Made by a program: the position numbers and the translations under genes. Below, piece after piece: positions 14,501 to 23,625 of a stretch of 25,677 bases of DNA (position 1 is its first letter; each line of letters opens with the position of its first letter). The stretch is taken from contig NZ_FNLM01000005.1 in assembly GCF_900105725.1 (NCBI RefSeq), positions 1 through 25,677 of the forward strand, given 5' to 3'. The notes below the pieces were generated by a model that searched no databases, was not told where the DNA came from, and saw only the letters and a list, made by a program, of their open reading frames with translations. The stretch is from Gordonia westfalica. Its GTDB lineage: Bacteria; Actinomycetota; Actinomycetes; Mycobacteriales; Mycobacteriaceae.

Positions 14501-15213
14501 GCATCTACTACCAGGACGACCTGGTCACCCTCTACCACGGCGACTGCCGAGAGGTCATGGCAGACATGGCAGATCGGTCGGTCGATGTGGTGATCACGGA
14601 TCCGCCGTACACCGAACGCACACACGGAATGGCAAAGACGAACAGGGGTGCTGGTCATGGCATAAAGGCCGTCACGTTCGCGGCGATCTCTGACGCTGAC
14701 CTGCGGGCCGTACTCGCCGAGTGTGGGCGGGTCTCGGCGAGTTGGGTGGTCACGTCGCTTGATTACGCGCACGCTTTCGCCTTCGACCAGGGTCCGCCGG
14801 TCGGGTTGCGCTCGCTGCGCATCGGTGTCTGGGTGAAGCCCAACCCGATGCCGCAGATCAGTGCCGACCGTCCCGGGCAAGGCTGGGAAGCGATTTCATT
14901 TCTACACCGCGCCGACACCAAACCGGCCTGGAACGGGGGTGGCAAGGCTGGCGTGTGGACGTACCCCGTCGTGCAGAACACCGGTCACCCGACGGCGAAA
15001 CCGCTGCCAATGGTGGAGGACTGGGTGCGCCTGTTCACGAACGCCTCGGAAACGGTGTTCGACCCGTTCGCCGGTTCGGGCACCACGTTGATTGCTGCGG
15101 CGAACGAAAACCGTAAGGCGGTCGGTGTCGAGCTTGAGGAGCGTTACTGCGAGCTGATTGCGAAACGCCTCAGTAATCAGACGATGGCTCTCGACTTCGG
15201 GGATGCGTCATGA
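14497..15213 (+). CDS. Beta-class DNA (adenine-N6 or cytosine-N4) methyltransferase, 238 aa
   Basis: Transfers a methyl group from AdoMet to DNA. The catalytic motif DPPY (residues 35-38, V-V-I-T-D-P-P-Y) comes before the AdoMet motif D-P-F-A-G-S-G-T-T (189-197), the order of the beta group, with the H-P-T-A-K-P-L box (164-170) between them. E-R-Y-C-E-L-I-A-K-R-L follows, as in many type II-like phage enzymes. Specificity cannot be read from sequence. No endonuclease gene is nearby, so it is an orphan enzyme, likely protecting phage DNA or affecting gene expression. ATG 14497 was chosen for AGGAGG (14484-14489) seven bases upstream; an 18-codon extension lies inside the preceding gene. Confidence 0.93.
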   Translation: MSIYYQDDLVTLYHGDCREVMADMADRSVDVVITDPPYTERTHGMAKTNRGAGHGIKAVTFAAISDADLRAVLAECGRVSASWVVTSLDYAHAFAFDQGPPVGLRSLRIGVWVKPNPMPQISADRPGQGWEAISFLHRADTKPAWNGGGKAGVWTYPVVQNTGHPTAKPLPMVEDWVRLFTNASETVFDPFAGSGTTLIAAANENRKAVGVELEERYCELIAKRLSNQTMALDFGDAS

Positions 15214-15419
15214 GTGCCGCGGAGCACCGCCAGATCGACGGTGTCGACATGTGGGTGCAACACCTCCCAGACCTCCACCTGTTTTGGGCGTGGGTGAACG
15301 GACGCACCGAGTTCGTCACCTGGCCCGACGCCGACCACCCCCAGGCCCCCGTTGATCGTGCAGGCCTGGTGGCTGAGCGGCTGTTCGAGTTGGTGGCGAG
15401 AGCGAAGGCGGCGGCGTGA
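15210..15419 (+). CDS. 69-aa hypothetical protein
   Basis: Not recognised. ATGA overlap with the methyltransferase. Trp-rich centre (W-V-Q-H-L-P-D-L-H-L-F-W-A-W-V-N-G-R-T) and Ala-rich C-terminal helix. Intact in B and C. Confidence 0.75.
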   Translation: MSAAEHRQIDGVDMWVQHLPDLHLFWAWVNGRTEFVTWPDADHPQAPVDRAGLVAERLFELVARAKAAA

Positions 15420-15589
15420 GGTTCATGTCGAACCGCACCCATGCTGCCGGCGGGTTCCGGTGGCGCGGCCCCCAATACCCCTACGACCTACCCGGACCTG
15501 GAGATGTTCTCCCGGACGACCCGGTCGAGCCGGAAGAACTGTTCCCCAATCCTGCCTACGGGCAACAAGACCCATGGAGACAACAATGA
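15416..15589 (+). CDS. 57-aa hypothetical protein
   Basis: GTG 15416 overlaps the previous stop; the frame runs to the TGA that overlaps the next ATG. Rich in Pro, Gly, Arg and Asp, with no motif I know. ATG 15425 is another possible start. In this copy a different frame also stays open across it to 16023, which is not taken as the gene here. Confidence 0.65.
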   Translation: MRFMSNRTHAAGGFRWRGPQYPYDLPGPGDVLPDDPVEPEELFPNPAYGQQDPWRQQ

Positions 15590-16023
15590 CCGAAGACATT
15601 AGCCAGGACGAACTGTTCCGGCTCACAGGGCGTGATGTCGTCCTGTGCCCGGAGTGCGGCCACGGCATCGACCCGCACGGCACCGATCCGGGGGGTGCGT
15701 GCGGGGTCGGCAAGTGCGAATGCATGATGTCGCCCAACGGCATCGCCTACGCCCTGATCAATCCGGAAGTCACCCCGGCGCAGAAGCACTACGCCGAAGC
15801 GGAGAGGATGCTCGCGTTCATCGAGCACGACCGCAACCTCACGACCACCCAGCACTCGGAGGTCGCAGCGCGCGCCCAGGTGCACGCCACCCTCGCGCAG
15901 GCCGCTTCACTGCGGGAGGTTCTGGAATCCCGCGCCACCACCCGGTACCACGTCACGGTCCAGGATGAGGGCGAGTTCCGCCGACGCAGCAGCCGTCTCG
16001 GATCTTTCGGTGGTGCGCTGTGA
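15586..16023 (+). CDS. Cysteine-cluster (zinc-binding) phage protein, 145 aa
   Basis: Residues 21-48 hold C-P-E-C-G-H-G-I-D-P-H-G, then C at 39 and C-E-C at 44-46, a Cys/His cluster seen at the start of several actinophage early proteins and likely to bind zinc. The rest is helical with Q-K-H-Y-A-E-A-E-R-M-L-A-F-I-E-H-D and a basic end. Exact function unknown. ATG 15586 overlaps the upstream stop; stop overlaps the GTG of the PGDW gene. Intact in B and C. Confidence 0.8.
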   Translation: MTEDISQDELFRLTGRDVVLCPECGHGIDPHGTDPGGACGVGKCECMMSPNGIAYALINPEVTPAQKHYAEAERMLAFIEHDRNLTTTQHSEVAARAQVHATLAQAASLREVLESRATTRYHVTVQDEGEFRRRSSRLGSFGGAL

Positions 16024-16178
16024 ACTCTGTGAGACAGCTTCCCAGCAGCGGTTCGTGGTCTGACCGCTACCGCACGATGCTCGACATCGCCGTGTGGTGT
16101 GGCGGCATGATCGTCCGCCCCAAACCCCACCAACTCCAGCTACGGGTGGATGGTGTGACTGCCCTTCCGGGGGATTGG
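16020..16178 (+). CDS. PGDW-motif protein (copy B, cut by fold-back 2)
   Basis: First 53 codons of the gene at 985-1202, through A-L-P-G-D-W, after which the text becomes degraded. The open frame continuing to 16436 is an artefact of the junction. Confidence 0.7.
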
Positions 16179-16327
16179 GGTGAGGCGGGTCGAGTCACCC
16201 CCGGCAGCGCTCTGAGCCGCAACGGCTCGCTCTCGAGTCGCACCCCCCAGGGCGCGACGCACCGACCTCTCCGCAGTGCGACGGCTGAGCGAAAGCCGCC
16301 CCCCCCGCCTACGCACGCCGGAGGGCG
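16179..16327. other. Fold-back 2: degraded 149-nt segment between copies B and C
   Basis: No exact match elsewhere in the window. By eye it aligns, with many deletions, to the expected continuation of copy B through the PGDW and ERF-like genes: near 16262-16283 it resembles CACCGGCTCTCTCCAGCAG from that gene, and near 16308-16323 it resembles GCCTACCGCACGCCGGATG. It is therefore probably misread phage sequence rather than an insertion. Confidence 0.6.
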
Positions 16328-16406
16328 CGGTGGGGTGCTGGTTGCGGAACTCAACAATTCGGGTCGCGACATCGACGTAGTCGAGGGGGCCTTTGTAGTC
16401 GGGCAT
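16328..16406 (-). CDS. ERF-like protein, first 26 codons only (copy C)
   Basis: Begins at ATG 16406 with the same text as the gene at 393-985 and is cut by fold-back 2. Confidence 0.65.
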
Positions 16407-16622
16407 CAGAGGTCTGCTCCCGCCCTGGAGGGATGACCTCGAACCCGTTGCCGTCAGCCTTGATCCAATCCCCCGAAGGGCAGTCACACCATCCACCCGT
16501 AGCTGGAGTTGGTGGGGTTTGGGGCGGACGATCATGCCGCCACACCACACGGCGATGTCGAGCATCGTGCGGTAGCGGTCAGACCACGAACCGCTGCTGG
16601 GAAGCTGTCTCACAGAGTTCAC
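16406..16622 (-). CDS. PGDW-motif protein, frameshifted copy C
   Basis: Same gene as 985-1202 with two one-base losses (a G at the PGDW codons and a C near I-P-S), so the motif is out of frame here. It keeps the GGG that copy A lost. Confidence 0.68.
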
Positions 16623-17056
16623 AGCGCACCACCGAAAGATCCGAGACGGCTGCTGCGTCGGCGGAACTCGCCCTCATCCTGGACCGTGACGTGGTACCGG
16701 GTGGTGGCGCGGGATTCCAGAACCTCCCGCAGTGAAGCGGCCTGCGCGAGGGTGGCGTGCACCTGGGCGCGCGCTGCGACCTCCGAGTGCTGGGTGGTCG
16801 TGAGGTTGCGGTCGTGCTCGATGAACGCGAGCATCCTCTCCGCTTCGGCGTAGTGCTTCTGCGCCGGGGTGACTTCCGGATTGATCAGGGCGTAGGCGAT
16901 GCCGTTGGGCGACATCATGCATTCGCACTTGCCGACCCCGCACGCACCCCCCGGATCGGTGCCGTGCGGGTCGATGCCGTGGCCGCACTCCGGGCACAGG
17001 ACGACATCACGCCCTGTGAGCCGGAACAGTTCGTCCTGGCTAATGTCTTCGGTCAT
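16619..17056 (-). CDS. Cysteine-cluster phage protein (copy C, intact)
   Basis: Same 145-residue translation as 15586-16023. Confidence 0.8.
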   Translation of the reverse strand: MTEDISQDELFRLTGRDVVLCPECGHGIDPHGTDPGGACGVGKCECMMSPNGIAYALINPEVTPAQKHYAEAERMLAFIEHDRNLTTTQHSEVAARAQVHATLAQAASLREVLESRATTRYHVTVQDEGEFRRRSSRLGSFGGAL

Positions 17057-17226
17057 TGTTGTCTCCATGGGTCTTGTTGCCCGTAGGCAGGATTGGGGAA
17101 CAGTTCTTCCGGCTCGACCGGGTCGTCCGGGAGAACATCTCCAGGTCCGGGTAGGTCGTAGGGGTATTGGGGGCCGCGCCACCGGAACCCGCCGGCAGCA
17201 TGGGTGCGGTTCGACATGAACCTCAC
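17053..17226 (-). CDS. 57-aa hypothetical protein (copy C, intact)
   Basis: Same as 15416-15589. Confidence 0.65.
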   Translation of the reverse strand: MRFMSNRTHAAGGFRWRGPQYPYDLPGPGDVLPDDPVEPEELFPNPAYGQQDPWRQQ

Positions 17227-17432
17227 GCCGCCGCCTTCGCTCTCGCCACCAACTCGAACAGCCGCTCAGCCACCAGGCCTGCACGATCAACGGGGGCCTG
17301 GGGGTGGTCGGCGTCGGGCCAGGTGACGAACTCGGTGCGTCCGTTCACCCACGCCCAAAACAGGTGGAGGTCTGGGAGGTGTTGCACCCACATGTCGACA
17401 CCGTCGATCTGGCGGTGCTCCGCGGCACTCAT
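17223..17432 (-). CDS. 69-aa hypothetical protein (copy C, intact)
   Basis: Same as 15210-15419. Confidence 0.75.
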   Translation of the reverse strand: MSAAEHRQIDGVDMWVQHLPDLHLFWAWVNGRTEFVTWPDADHPQAPVDRAGLVAERLFELVARAKAAA

Positions 17433-18145
17433 GACGCATCCCCGAAGTCGAGAGCCATCGTCTGATTACTGAGGCGTTTCGCAATCAGCTCGCAGTAACG
17501 CTCCTCAAGCTCGACACCGACCGCCTTACGGTTTTCGTTCGCCGCAGCAATCAACGTGGTGCCCGAACCGGCGAACGGGTCGAACACCGTTTCCGAGGCG
17601 TTCGTGAACAGGCGCACCCAGTCCTCCACCATTGGCAGCGGTTTCGCCGTCGGGTGACCGGTGTTCTGCACGACGGGGTACGTCCACACGCCAGCCTTGC
17701 CACCCCCGTTCCAGGCCGGTTTGGTGTCGGCGCGGTGTAGAAATGAAATCGCTTCCCAGCCTTGCCCGGGACGGTCGGCACTGATCTGCGGCATCGGGTT
17801 GGGCTTCACCCAGACACCGATGCGCAGCGAGCGCAACCCGACCGGCGGACCCTGGTCGAAGGCGAAAGCGTGCGCGTAATCAAGCGACGTGACCACCCAA
17901 CTCGCCGAGACCCGCCCACACTCGGCGAGTACGGCCCGCAGGTCAGCGTCAGAGATCGCCGCGAACGTGACGGCCTTTATGCCATGACCAGCACCCCTGT
18001 TCGTCTTTGCCATTCCGTGTGTGCGTTCGGTGTACGGCGGATCCGTGATCACCACATCGACCGACCGATCTGCCATGTCTGCCATGACCTCTCGGCAGTC
18101 GCCGTGGTAGAGGGTGACCAGGTCGTCCTGGTAGTAGATGCTCAT
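17429..18145 (-). CDS. Beta-class DNA methyltransferase (copy C, intact)
   Basis: Same 238-residue translation as 14497-15213. Confidence 0.93.
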   Translation of the reverse strand: MSIYYQDDLVTLYHGDCREVMADMADRSVDVVITDPPYTERTHGMAKTNRGAGHGIKAVTFAAISDADLRAVLAECGRVSASWVVTSLDYAHAFAFDQGPPVGLRSLRIGVWVKPNPMPQISADRPGQGWEAISFLHRADTKPAWNGGGKAGVWTYPVVQNTGHPTAKPLPMVEDWVRLFTNASETVFDPFAGSGTTLIAAANENRKAVGVELEERYCELIAKRLSNQTMALDFGDAS

Positions 18146-18387
18146 GGCTGGGCCTCCTGCGCTGCGAGGAACACCAGCACGTGATCGCGGGTGATCCATG
18201 GCGACGATTGCGGCTCCACCTTCAACACCCGACGCCCGTAGAAGTCGGTGAGGACCGCGCTACACCCGGCAGCCGAAACCTGCATCGAGGACATGAAGCC
18301 GTGCGTGAATGCCTCGGAAGCGAGGTCGGCTTCCACCTCCACGATGTCGCGTGCCGTCCGAAACGCCTGCATGTCAACGACGCTCAC
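18142..18387 (-). CDS. 81-aa hypothetical protein (copy C)
   Basis: Same as 14255-14500. Confidence 0.76.
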   Translation of the reverse strand: MSVVDMQAFRTARDIVEVEADLASEAFTHGFMSSMQVSAAGCSAVLTDFYGRRVLKVEPQSSPWITRDHVLVFLAAQEAQP

Positions 18388-18556
18388 GGGTCACCTCCAC
18401 CGCGCACGGCTCACACACCGTCACGTTCTTCCCCGCCCGCCCATCCGGGAACACCAGGTATTCGCGGACGTAGCCGATCAATGTGCCTACGGGGTAGTCG
18501 GTGCGGCATTTGGGGCACCAGCCGGCATAGCGGGCTTCCACTGCACCGCTGCTCAC
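18374..18556 (-). CDS. 60-aa CxxC/CxxC protein (copy C)
   Basis: Same as 14086-14268. Confidence 0.8.
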   Translation of the reverse strand: MSSGAVEARYAGWCPKCRTDYPVGTLIGYVREYLVFPDGRAGKNVTVCEPCAVEVTRERR

Positions 18557-18801
18557 TGGTCGACCCCCTCGTCTTCGATGTCGTAGGAGCGCTGGAGGAT
18601 TGAAAGCAGCGCGTACTCGACCGACTTCGAGTCCTGCTTGGCTGCGTAGTGCGCTATCTCTGCACGCAGCCAGAGGAGTTGCGCCTCCTTGCGCTGGTAG
18701 TACTTGTCGAGCTGGTTCTGGGTGTGTTGTGCGTCGGCGATCTGCTGCTGCACGATCGCGCCATACAGCTCGGACCCGAAGATGGTTTCGGCCCCGCTCA
18801 C
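18553..18801 (-). CDS. 82-aa helical protein (copy C)
   Basis: Same as 13841-14089. Confidence 0.77.
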   Translation of the reverse strand: MSGAETIFGSELYGAIVQQQIADAQHTQNQLDKYYQRKEAQLLWLRAEIAHYAAKQDSKSVEYALLSILQRSYDIEDEGVDQ

Positions 18802-18965
18802 TGGTCGACCTCCTGGGTGGGCATGCAGAACCCGACCACCGTCATCAGCAACAGGACCGCGACGATCACGAACGCCACCAGTTCTTCCGGTCCGAGAGGT
18901 GGGAGGATCGCCCACACCCCCAACACAAGACACGCATACGCGGGAACCCAGATCGCGGCCTTCAC
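18798..18965 (-). CDS. 55-aa two-helix membrane protein (copy C)
   Basis: Same as 13677-13844, intact. Confidence 0.7.
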   Translation of the reverse strand: MKAAIWVPAYACLVLGVWAILPPLGPEELVAFVIVAVLLLMTVVGFCMPTQEVDQ

Positions 18966-19183
18966 GACGCCGCCCTCTCACCCGGAGCCGGCTGCGGCAG
19001 CGAGTTCCGCCACCGCACACACTCTTCGTGGTCGATAAAGTACTTGCCGCCCCCCTCACGCAAGGTTCGGAACAGGATTCGCCCCTCGACATACTCGCGG
19101 CGAAGGGTCTTCTCGGAGACTCCCAGGATTTGGGCGGCCTCCTTCAGGGTGTACTGAAGGGGCTGAAGGTTTCTGTCGTTCAT
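18962..19183 (-). CDS. Excise/MerR-like HTH protein (copy C, intact)
   Basis: Same 73-residue translation as 13459-13680. Confidence 0.85.
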   Translation of the reverse strand: MNDRNLQPLQYTLKEAAQILGVSEKTLRREYVEGRILFRTLREGGGKYFIDHEECVRWRNSLPQPAPGERAAS

Positions 19184-19410
19184 GACGCCTCCAAGGTTCT
19201 GGTGGGGATGGGGGTTCGCTTGAGCAGGGTGAGCAGCGCATCGATGTGCTGCCACAGTTGCGGGCGGGTGAGTTCGATGGCGTCGTCCTCACCCGGCGGA
19301 AAGATCACGAAGACGGGTTCCCCTGTGGCGGGAATGGTCGTGACGTGATGGGTACCCGTCAAGCCGTCGATGGGGATGGGCGGAACCTCATGCAGCGGAA
19401 GATCACTCAT
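19180..19410 (-). CDS. 76-aa hypothetical protein (copy C)
   Basis: Same as 13232-13462. Confidence 0.75.
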   Translation of the reverse strand: MSDLPLHEVPPIPIDGLTGTHHVTTIPATGEPVFVIFPPGEDDAIELTRPQLWQHIDALLTLLKRTPIPTRTLEAS

Positions 19411-19634
19411 GCCGCACCGCCGATGATGCGTTGCAGGACGATCCGCCCCGACGGAGTCAGATCACCGTGGGCCACCAGATCATTGAGGGCAGTGCGCAGC
19501 CGACTCGACTTGAGTGCTTCGCGTGCGGCCAACACCATCCAGTACTCCGGCGACTCCTCCGGGTCGAACGGGCGTAGCGGAGACGACTGCTCCCACGCCT
19601 TACGCGCAGCCTCCACAGCAGGATCGGTGCTCAT
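19407..19634 (-). CDS. 75-aa hypothetical protein (copy C)
   Basis: Same as 13008-13235. Confidence 0.75.
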   Translation of the reverse strand: MSTDPAVEAARKAWEQSSPLRPFDPEESPEYWMVLAAREALKSSRLRTALNDLVAHGDLTPSGRIVLQRIIGGAA

Positions 19635-20176
19635 GCCGCACCGCCGATACGGTCCAGGTGGGAATCGTCCGGCCCAGGCCACACAATCCGCGACGACCGC
19701 TCCACAACCGCTGTCGCACCATACGATTCGATGAGCTTGGCCCTAGACTTCGCGGAGGACAACGACTTGTACTCGCGCTTAGTGGACGGCCAGTGGAAGC
19801 GTCGACTCCCGAACTGCGCGATATACCCCGGATCGGGGTCCCACCCCTCGGGTTCCCAGTCAGGGTTGGGGTACCCGAACTCCTCACCGGTGTCGTCGGT
19901 GTAGAAGGTCAGTGCCCCTTCGGGATAGCTCGTGATCGCAACTCGGTAGAGGTAGTAGCCGCCGCTGGGCTCACGCCAGTCCGGATCGGCCTCCTGCATT
20001 GCTCTGTACACGTCGCGTAGCTCGGCGAGCGTGAGAACCACTTCACCCCGGCCGGACGGGGACTCAACCGACAGGTACGCCAGGTCGAGGCCGCTCACCT
20101 CACCGAGCGATACGTGGACCTTCCTGTTTTCATCTGCTACTACAGGGACTGGATCTGCGTAGTGCGAGAAGGACAT
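19631..20176 (-). CDS. 181-aa hypothetical protein (copy C, intact)
   Basis: Same as 12466-13011. Confidence 0.8.
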   Translation of the reverse strand: MSFSHYADPVPVVADENRKVHVSLGEVSGLDLAYLSVESPSGRGEVVLTLAELRDVYRAMQEADPDWREPSGGYYLYRVAITSYPEGALTFYTDDTGEEFGYPNPDWEPEGWDPDPGYIAQFGSRRFHWPSTKREYKSLSSAKSRAKLIESYGATAVVERSSRIVWPGPDDSHLDRIGGAA

Positions 20177-20179
20177 GAG

Positions 20180-21091
20180 TCAGACCGCCTCGGGGAAGGA
20201 CTCGCGCGTCCAGGCCCCGCCTCTGGGCATCTGCAGCTTGGACGTGTTCCCACCACGGCGCCAGTGGTTCCAGGCCATCACGAAGTAACCAATGAGATCA
20301 CGGTCGCTGACGTTGACTTTGCCTTCGCGGATACGATCGAGTCGGTCACGCAGGGCGAGAATGGGATTGCCGGACTGGAGCCCGGCGCCTGAGTAGAGTC
20401 CTTCGCTGAACTCGCGAGCCGCTTCGCCGTCGATCAGTCGGAACTGCAGCAGCACTGCAAGGGTCACGCTGGGTCGGCACTTGACGCGCCGGAGACGCTG
20501 ACTGGCAAGGTCCTGAAGGATGGCCATCTCGACCGGGTGCTCGGCGGCCCAGGCGACTACCTCCGGGTTGCTGATCTTGCTTGCGACCTTCTGATCGCCG
20601 AAGAACGCCATACGCTGCCACTCCAGGTAGACCCGGATGCCGCCTGCGACGATCCTCGAATCAGTCGAACCAAGAAGCCCTTCGAGGACCAGTTGGTCGC
20701 CGGCCGTCCGGGTTGTCCCTTGATCCATCGTGCTTTGTGTGTCTGCGGGGAGCCCGCGTACAACCAGGAAAGGAATGGCCGGAAAGTTGTCGTCCATCCG
20801 GGCGAGTGCAGTCAGCCGGTGCTGCCCATCGAGGAGGACATCATCGATCGACCACTTGATGGCTTCTCCGTTGTACTTCCAGCGTCCGGAAGTCATCTCG
20901 GCCATGAGACGCACTACCTGTGACTCTTTGATCGGTCGGTTGTGTGTGTTCTTCGCGAGTACACGACGCGCCATCGCCGGGTCGACGAAGATGGTCGACG
21001 CCGACGGCTTCTGCGGTGTCACACCGACGGACGCGAGATGCTGGCTCTTACGGTGGAAGTCGCCTTCGGAAGTTTTCTGCCAGTTCGACAT
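20180..21091 (-). CDS. DGQHR-motif ParB-like protein (copy C, intact)
   Basis: Same 303-residue translation as 11551-12462. Confidence 0.88.
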   Translation of the reverse strand: MSNWQKTSEGDFHRKSQHLASVGVTPQKPSASTIFVDPAMARRVLAKNTHNRPIKESQVVRLMAEMTSGRWKYNGEAIKWSIDDVLLDGQHRLTALARMDDNFPAIPFLVVRGLPADTQSTMDQGTTRTAGDQLVLEGLLGSTDSRIVAGGIRVYLEWQRMAFFGDQKVASKISNPEVVAWAAEHPVEMAILQDLASQRLRRVKCRPSVTLAVLLQFRLIDGEAAREFSEGLYSGAGLQSGNPILALRDRLDRIREGKVNVSDRDLIGYFVMAWNHWRRGGNTSKLQMPRGGAWTRESFPEAV

Positions 21092-21094
21092 GGG

Positions 21095-21878
21095 CTATCC
21101 TTCTAGTTGTGTGATGACGCTGTTGAGTGCGTCGCGGACGCGGATCAGATCGCTGAGGTTGGACGCCTTGATCTGGTCCTTGTTCCTTTTCAGGCGGTCG
21201 TCGGCGGCGAGCCGGTTGACCGATTCGACAGCGCGCTTCAGGTTGAAAGTCGCGGAGTCGAAAGCATCTGTGATGGGCCGACGCTTCGGCGTGGCCGGTT
21301 GTGCCGGTGCGGGGGTCGGCGTGGGAGCGTTGAGTTCAGCGAGGGCGGCATCGGTGAAGCCGGGGGCGATCTCGACCGGCTCGGCCTCAACCTCGGCATC
21401 GATGTCGGGTTCCGGATCGATCCGGCGGCTGCCGATCTCGCTACGGATCGCCGCCGCGGTCGGCCTACCCCCGGTGGCCTCGTTGACCTTCGCCATAACA
21501 TCCACGGCTTCAGCGGGGTCAAGGCCTGTCAGCTCCCGCGCCTGCCCCTCATTGGCCGGAAGTGCCGGTGTGTCACCAATTGGTGACGTCGCCATCTCCA
21601 GGGCGGCTTCCATGCCGTCAACAACGGTCGCCGCACTCATGAGGTCATAGCCGCTTACGGCTAAGGTTCCACCGGCTCTGGCAGTACACCTCGAACGACG
21701 CATACTCGTGCCGATAAAGGCGATCGTCACGGATCTTCGCCAGGGCGCGGCCTATCTCGATGAACGACTCGAGACCTCGCTCGATGACAGACTCTTGCTG
21801 CTCGAGGTCATCTCTCAGTGCTGACAACTGATCGGCAGCGGCGACCGGCTCGCCGGGCAGATAGCTCGGGTAGCTCAT
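21095..21878 (-). CDS. ParB-accessory-like protein, frameshifted copy C
   Basis: Same gene as 10762-11547, ATG at 21878. Two bases are missing at 21650-21651 (ATAGCCGCT where A and B have ATAGGCCCGCT), splitting the frame at about residue 77. Confidence 0.78.
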
Positions 21879-21899
21879 CGGTTCACTCCCTCTACTGGT

Positions 21900-21951
21900 C
21901 CCCCCCCCCGCCCCCCCCCCCCCGCCCCCCTCCACTGCCCCCTCCCCCCCC
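21900..21951. other. Fold-back 3: poly-C junction between copies C and D
   Basis: Runs of 10, 13 and 6 C separated by single G, then a short T/A/G-containing stretch and a further C-rich run up to ATG 21952. It stands where the leader upstream of the ParB-accessory-like gene should be and has no coding sense. It resembles junk base calls at a read turn rather than natural DNA. Confidence 0.75.
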
Positions 21952-22707
21952 ATGACACCCGAGCTTCGCCGCACCGCGTGCACTCAGCTGAGAGATACCT
22001 CGAGAGCAAGAGTCTGTCATCGAGCGAGTCTCGAGTCGTTCATCGAGATAGGCCGCGCCCTGGCGAAGATCCGTGACGATCGCCTTTATCGCACGAGTAT
22101 GCGTCGTTCGAGTGTACTGCCAGAGCCGGTGGAACCTTAGCCGTAAGCGGGCCTATGACCTCATGAGTGCGGCGACCGTTGTTGACGGCATGGAAGCCGC
22201 CCTGGAGATGGCGACGTCACCAATTGGTGACACACCGGCACTTCCGGCCAATGAGGGGCAGGCGCGGGAGCTGACAGGCCTTGACCCCGCTGAAGCCGTG
22301 GATGTTATGGCGAAGGTCAACGAGGCCACCGGGGTAGGCCGACCGCGGCGGCGATCCGTAGCGAGATCGGCAGCCGCCGGATCGATCCGGAACCCGACAT
22401 CGATGCCGAGGTTGAGGCCGAGCCGGTCGAGATCGCCCCCGGCTTCACCGATGCCGCCCTCGCTGAACTCAACGCTCCCACGCCGACCCCCGCACCGGCA
22501 CAACCGGCCACGCCGAAGCGTCGGCCCATCACAGATGCTTTCGACTCCGCGACTTTCAACCTGAAGCGCGCTGTCGAATCGGTCAACCGGCTCGCCGCCG
22601 ACGACCGCCTGAAAAGGAACAAGGACCAGATCAAGGCGTCCAACCTCAGCGATCTGATCCGCGTCCGCGACGCACTCAACAGCGTCATCACACAACTAGA
22701 AGGATAG
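21952..22707 (+). CDS. ParB-accessory-like protein, degraded copy D
   Basis: Same gene as 10762-11547. The first 60 codons lost many bases (for example the expected L-P-G-E-P-V part is missing), and one G is lost at about 22331-22334, so no frame spans it. The sequence is otherwise exact to the stop at 22707. Confidence 0.72.
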
Positions 22708-22710
22708 CCC

Positions 22711-23622
22711 ATGTCGAACTGGCAGAAAACTTCCGAAGGCGACTTCCACCGTAAGAGCCAGCATCTCGCGTCCGTCGGTGTGACACCGCAGAAGCCGTCG
22801 GCGTCGACCATCTTCGTCGACCCGGCGATGGCGCGTCGTGTACTCGCGAAGAACACACACAACCGACCGATCAAAGAGTCACAGGTAGTGCGTCTCATGG
22901 CCGAGATGACTTCCGGACGCTGGAAGTACAACGGAGAAGCCATCAAGTGGTCGATCGATGATGTCCTCCTCGATGGGCAGCACCGGCTGACTGCACTCGC
23001 CCGGATGGACGACAACTTTCCGGCCATTCCTTTCCTGGTTGTACGCGGGCTCCCCGCAGACACACAAAGCACGATGGATCAAGGGACAACCCGGACGGCC
23101 GGCGACCAACTGGTCCTCGAAGGGCTTCTTGGTTCGACTGATTCGAGGATCGTCGCAGGCGGCATCCGGGTCTACCTGGAGTGGCAGCGTATGGCGTTCT
23201 TCGGCGATCAGAAGGTCGCAAGCAAGATCAGCAACCCGGAGGTAGTCGCCTGGGCCGCCGAGCACCCGGTCGAGATGGCCATCCTTCAGGACCTTGCCAG
23301 TCAGCGTCTCCGGCGCGTCAAGTGCCGACCCAGCGTGACCCTTGCAGTGCTGCTGCAGTTCCGACTGATCGACGGCGAAGCGGCTCGCGAGTTCAGCGAA
23401 GGACTCTACTCAGGCGCCGGGCTCCAGTCCGGCAATCCCATTCTCGCCCTGCGTGACCGACTCGATCGTATCCGCGAAGGCAAAGTCAACGTCAGCGACC
23501 GTGATCTCATTGGTTACTTCGTGATGGCCTGGAACCACTGGCGCCGTGGTGGGAACACGTCCAAGCTGCAGATGCCCAGAGGCGGGGCCTGGACGCGCGA
23601 GTCCTTCCCCGAGGCGGTCTGA
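22711..23622 (+). CDS. DGQHR-motif ParB-like protein (copy D, intact)
   Basis: Same 303-residue translation as 11551-12462. Confidence 0.88.
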   Translation: MSNWQKTSEGDFHRKSQHLASVGVTPQKPSASTIFVDPAMARRVLAKNTHNRPIKESQVVRLMAEMTSGRWKYNGEAIKWSIDDVLLDGQHRLTALARMDDNFPAIPFLVVRGLPADTQSTMDQGTTRTAGDQLVLEGLLGSTDSRIVAGGIRVYLEWQRMAFFGDQKVASKISNPEVVAWAAEHPVEMAILQDLASQRLRRVKCRPSVTLAVLLQFRLIDGEAAREFSEGLYSGAGLQSGNPILALRDRLDRIREGKVNVSDRDLIGYFVMAWNHWRRGGNTSKLQMPRGGAWTRESFPEAV

Positions 23623-23625
23623 CTC

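Larger units (their letters stand above)
8668..16178 (+). repeat. Copy B of the inverted phage unit (best reference copy)
   Basis: Reverse complement of about 1044-8548. It has only one gene-breaking difference (repressor tail, 9401-9402) and keeps every gene of the early operon open up to the PGDW gene, so gene descriptions are given here. From 10760 onward it is also matched by copy C (coordinate sum 32642) and copy D (offset +11160). Confidence 0.93.
16328..21899 (-). repeat. Copy C of the inverted phage unit (partial)
   Basis: Reverse complement of copy B from about 10754 to 16178 (coordinate sum 32642), extending about 137 nt further into the ERF-like gene. It ends at TCTACTGGT (21891-21899), just before the GC hairpin, and does not contain the lysogeny genes. 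Confidence 0.93.

Noticed and set aside
16140..16622. 160-residue and neighbouring open frames across fold-back 2
   Set aside because: They read through the degraded junction and exist only because of missing bases.
21900..21951. Natural poly-C regulatory tract
   Set aside because: The same place in copies A and B is an ordinary leader, and the following sequence is a damaged copy of a known gene, so it is best read as bad sequence.
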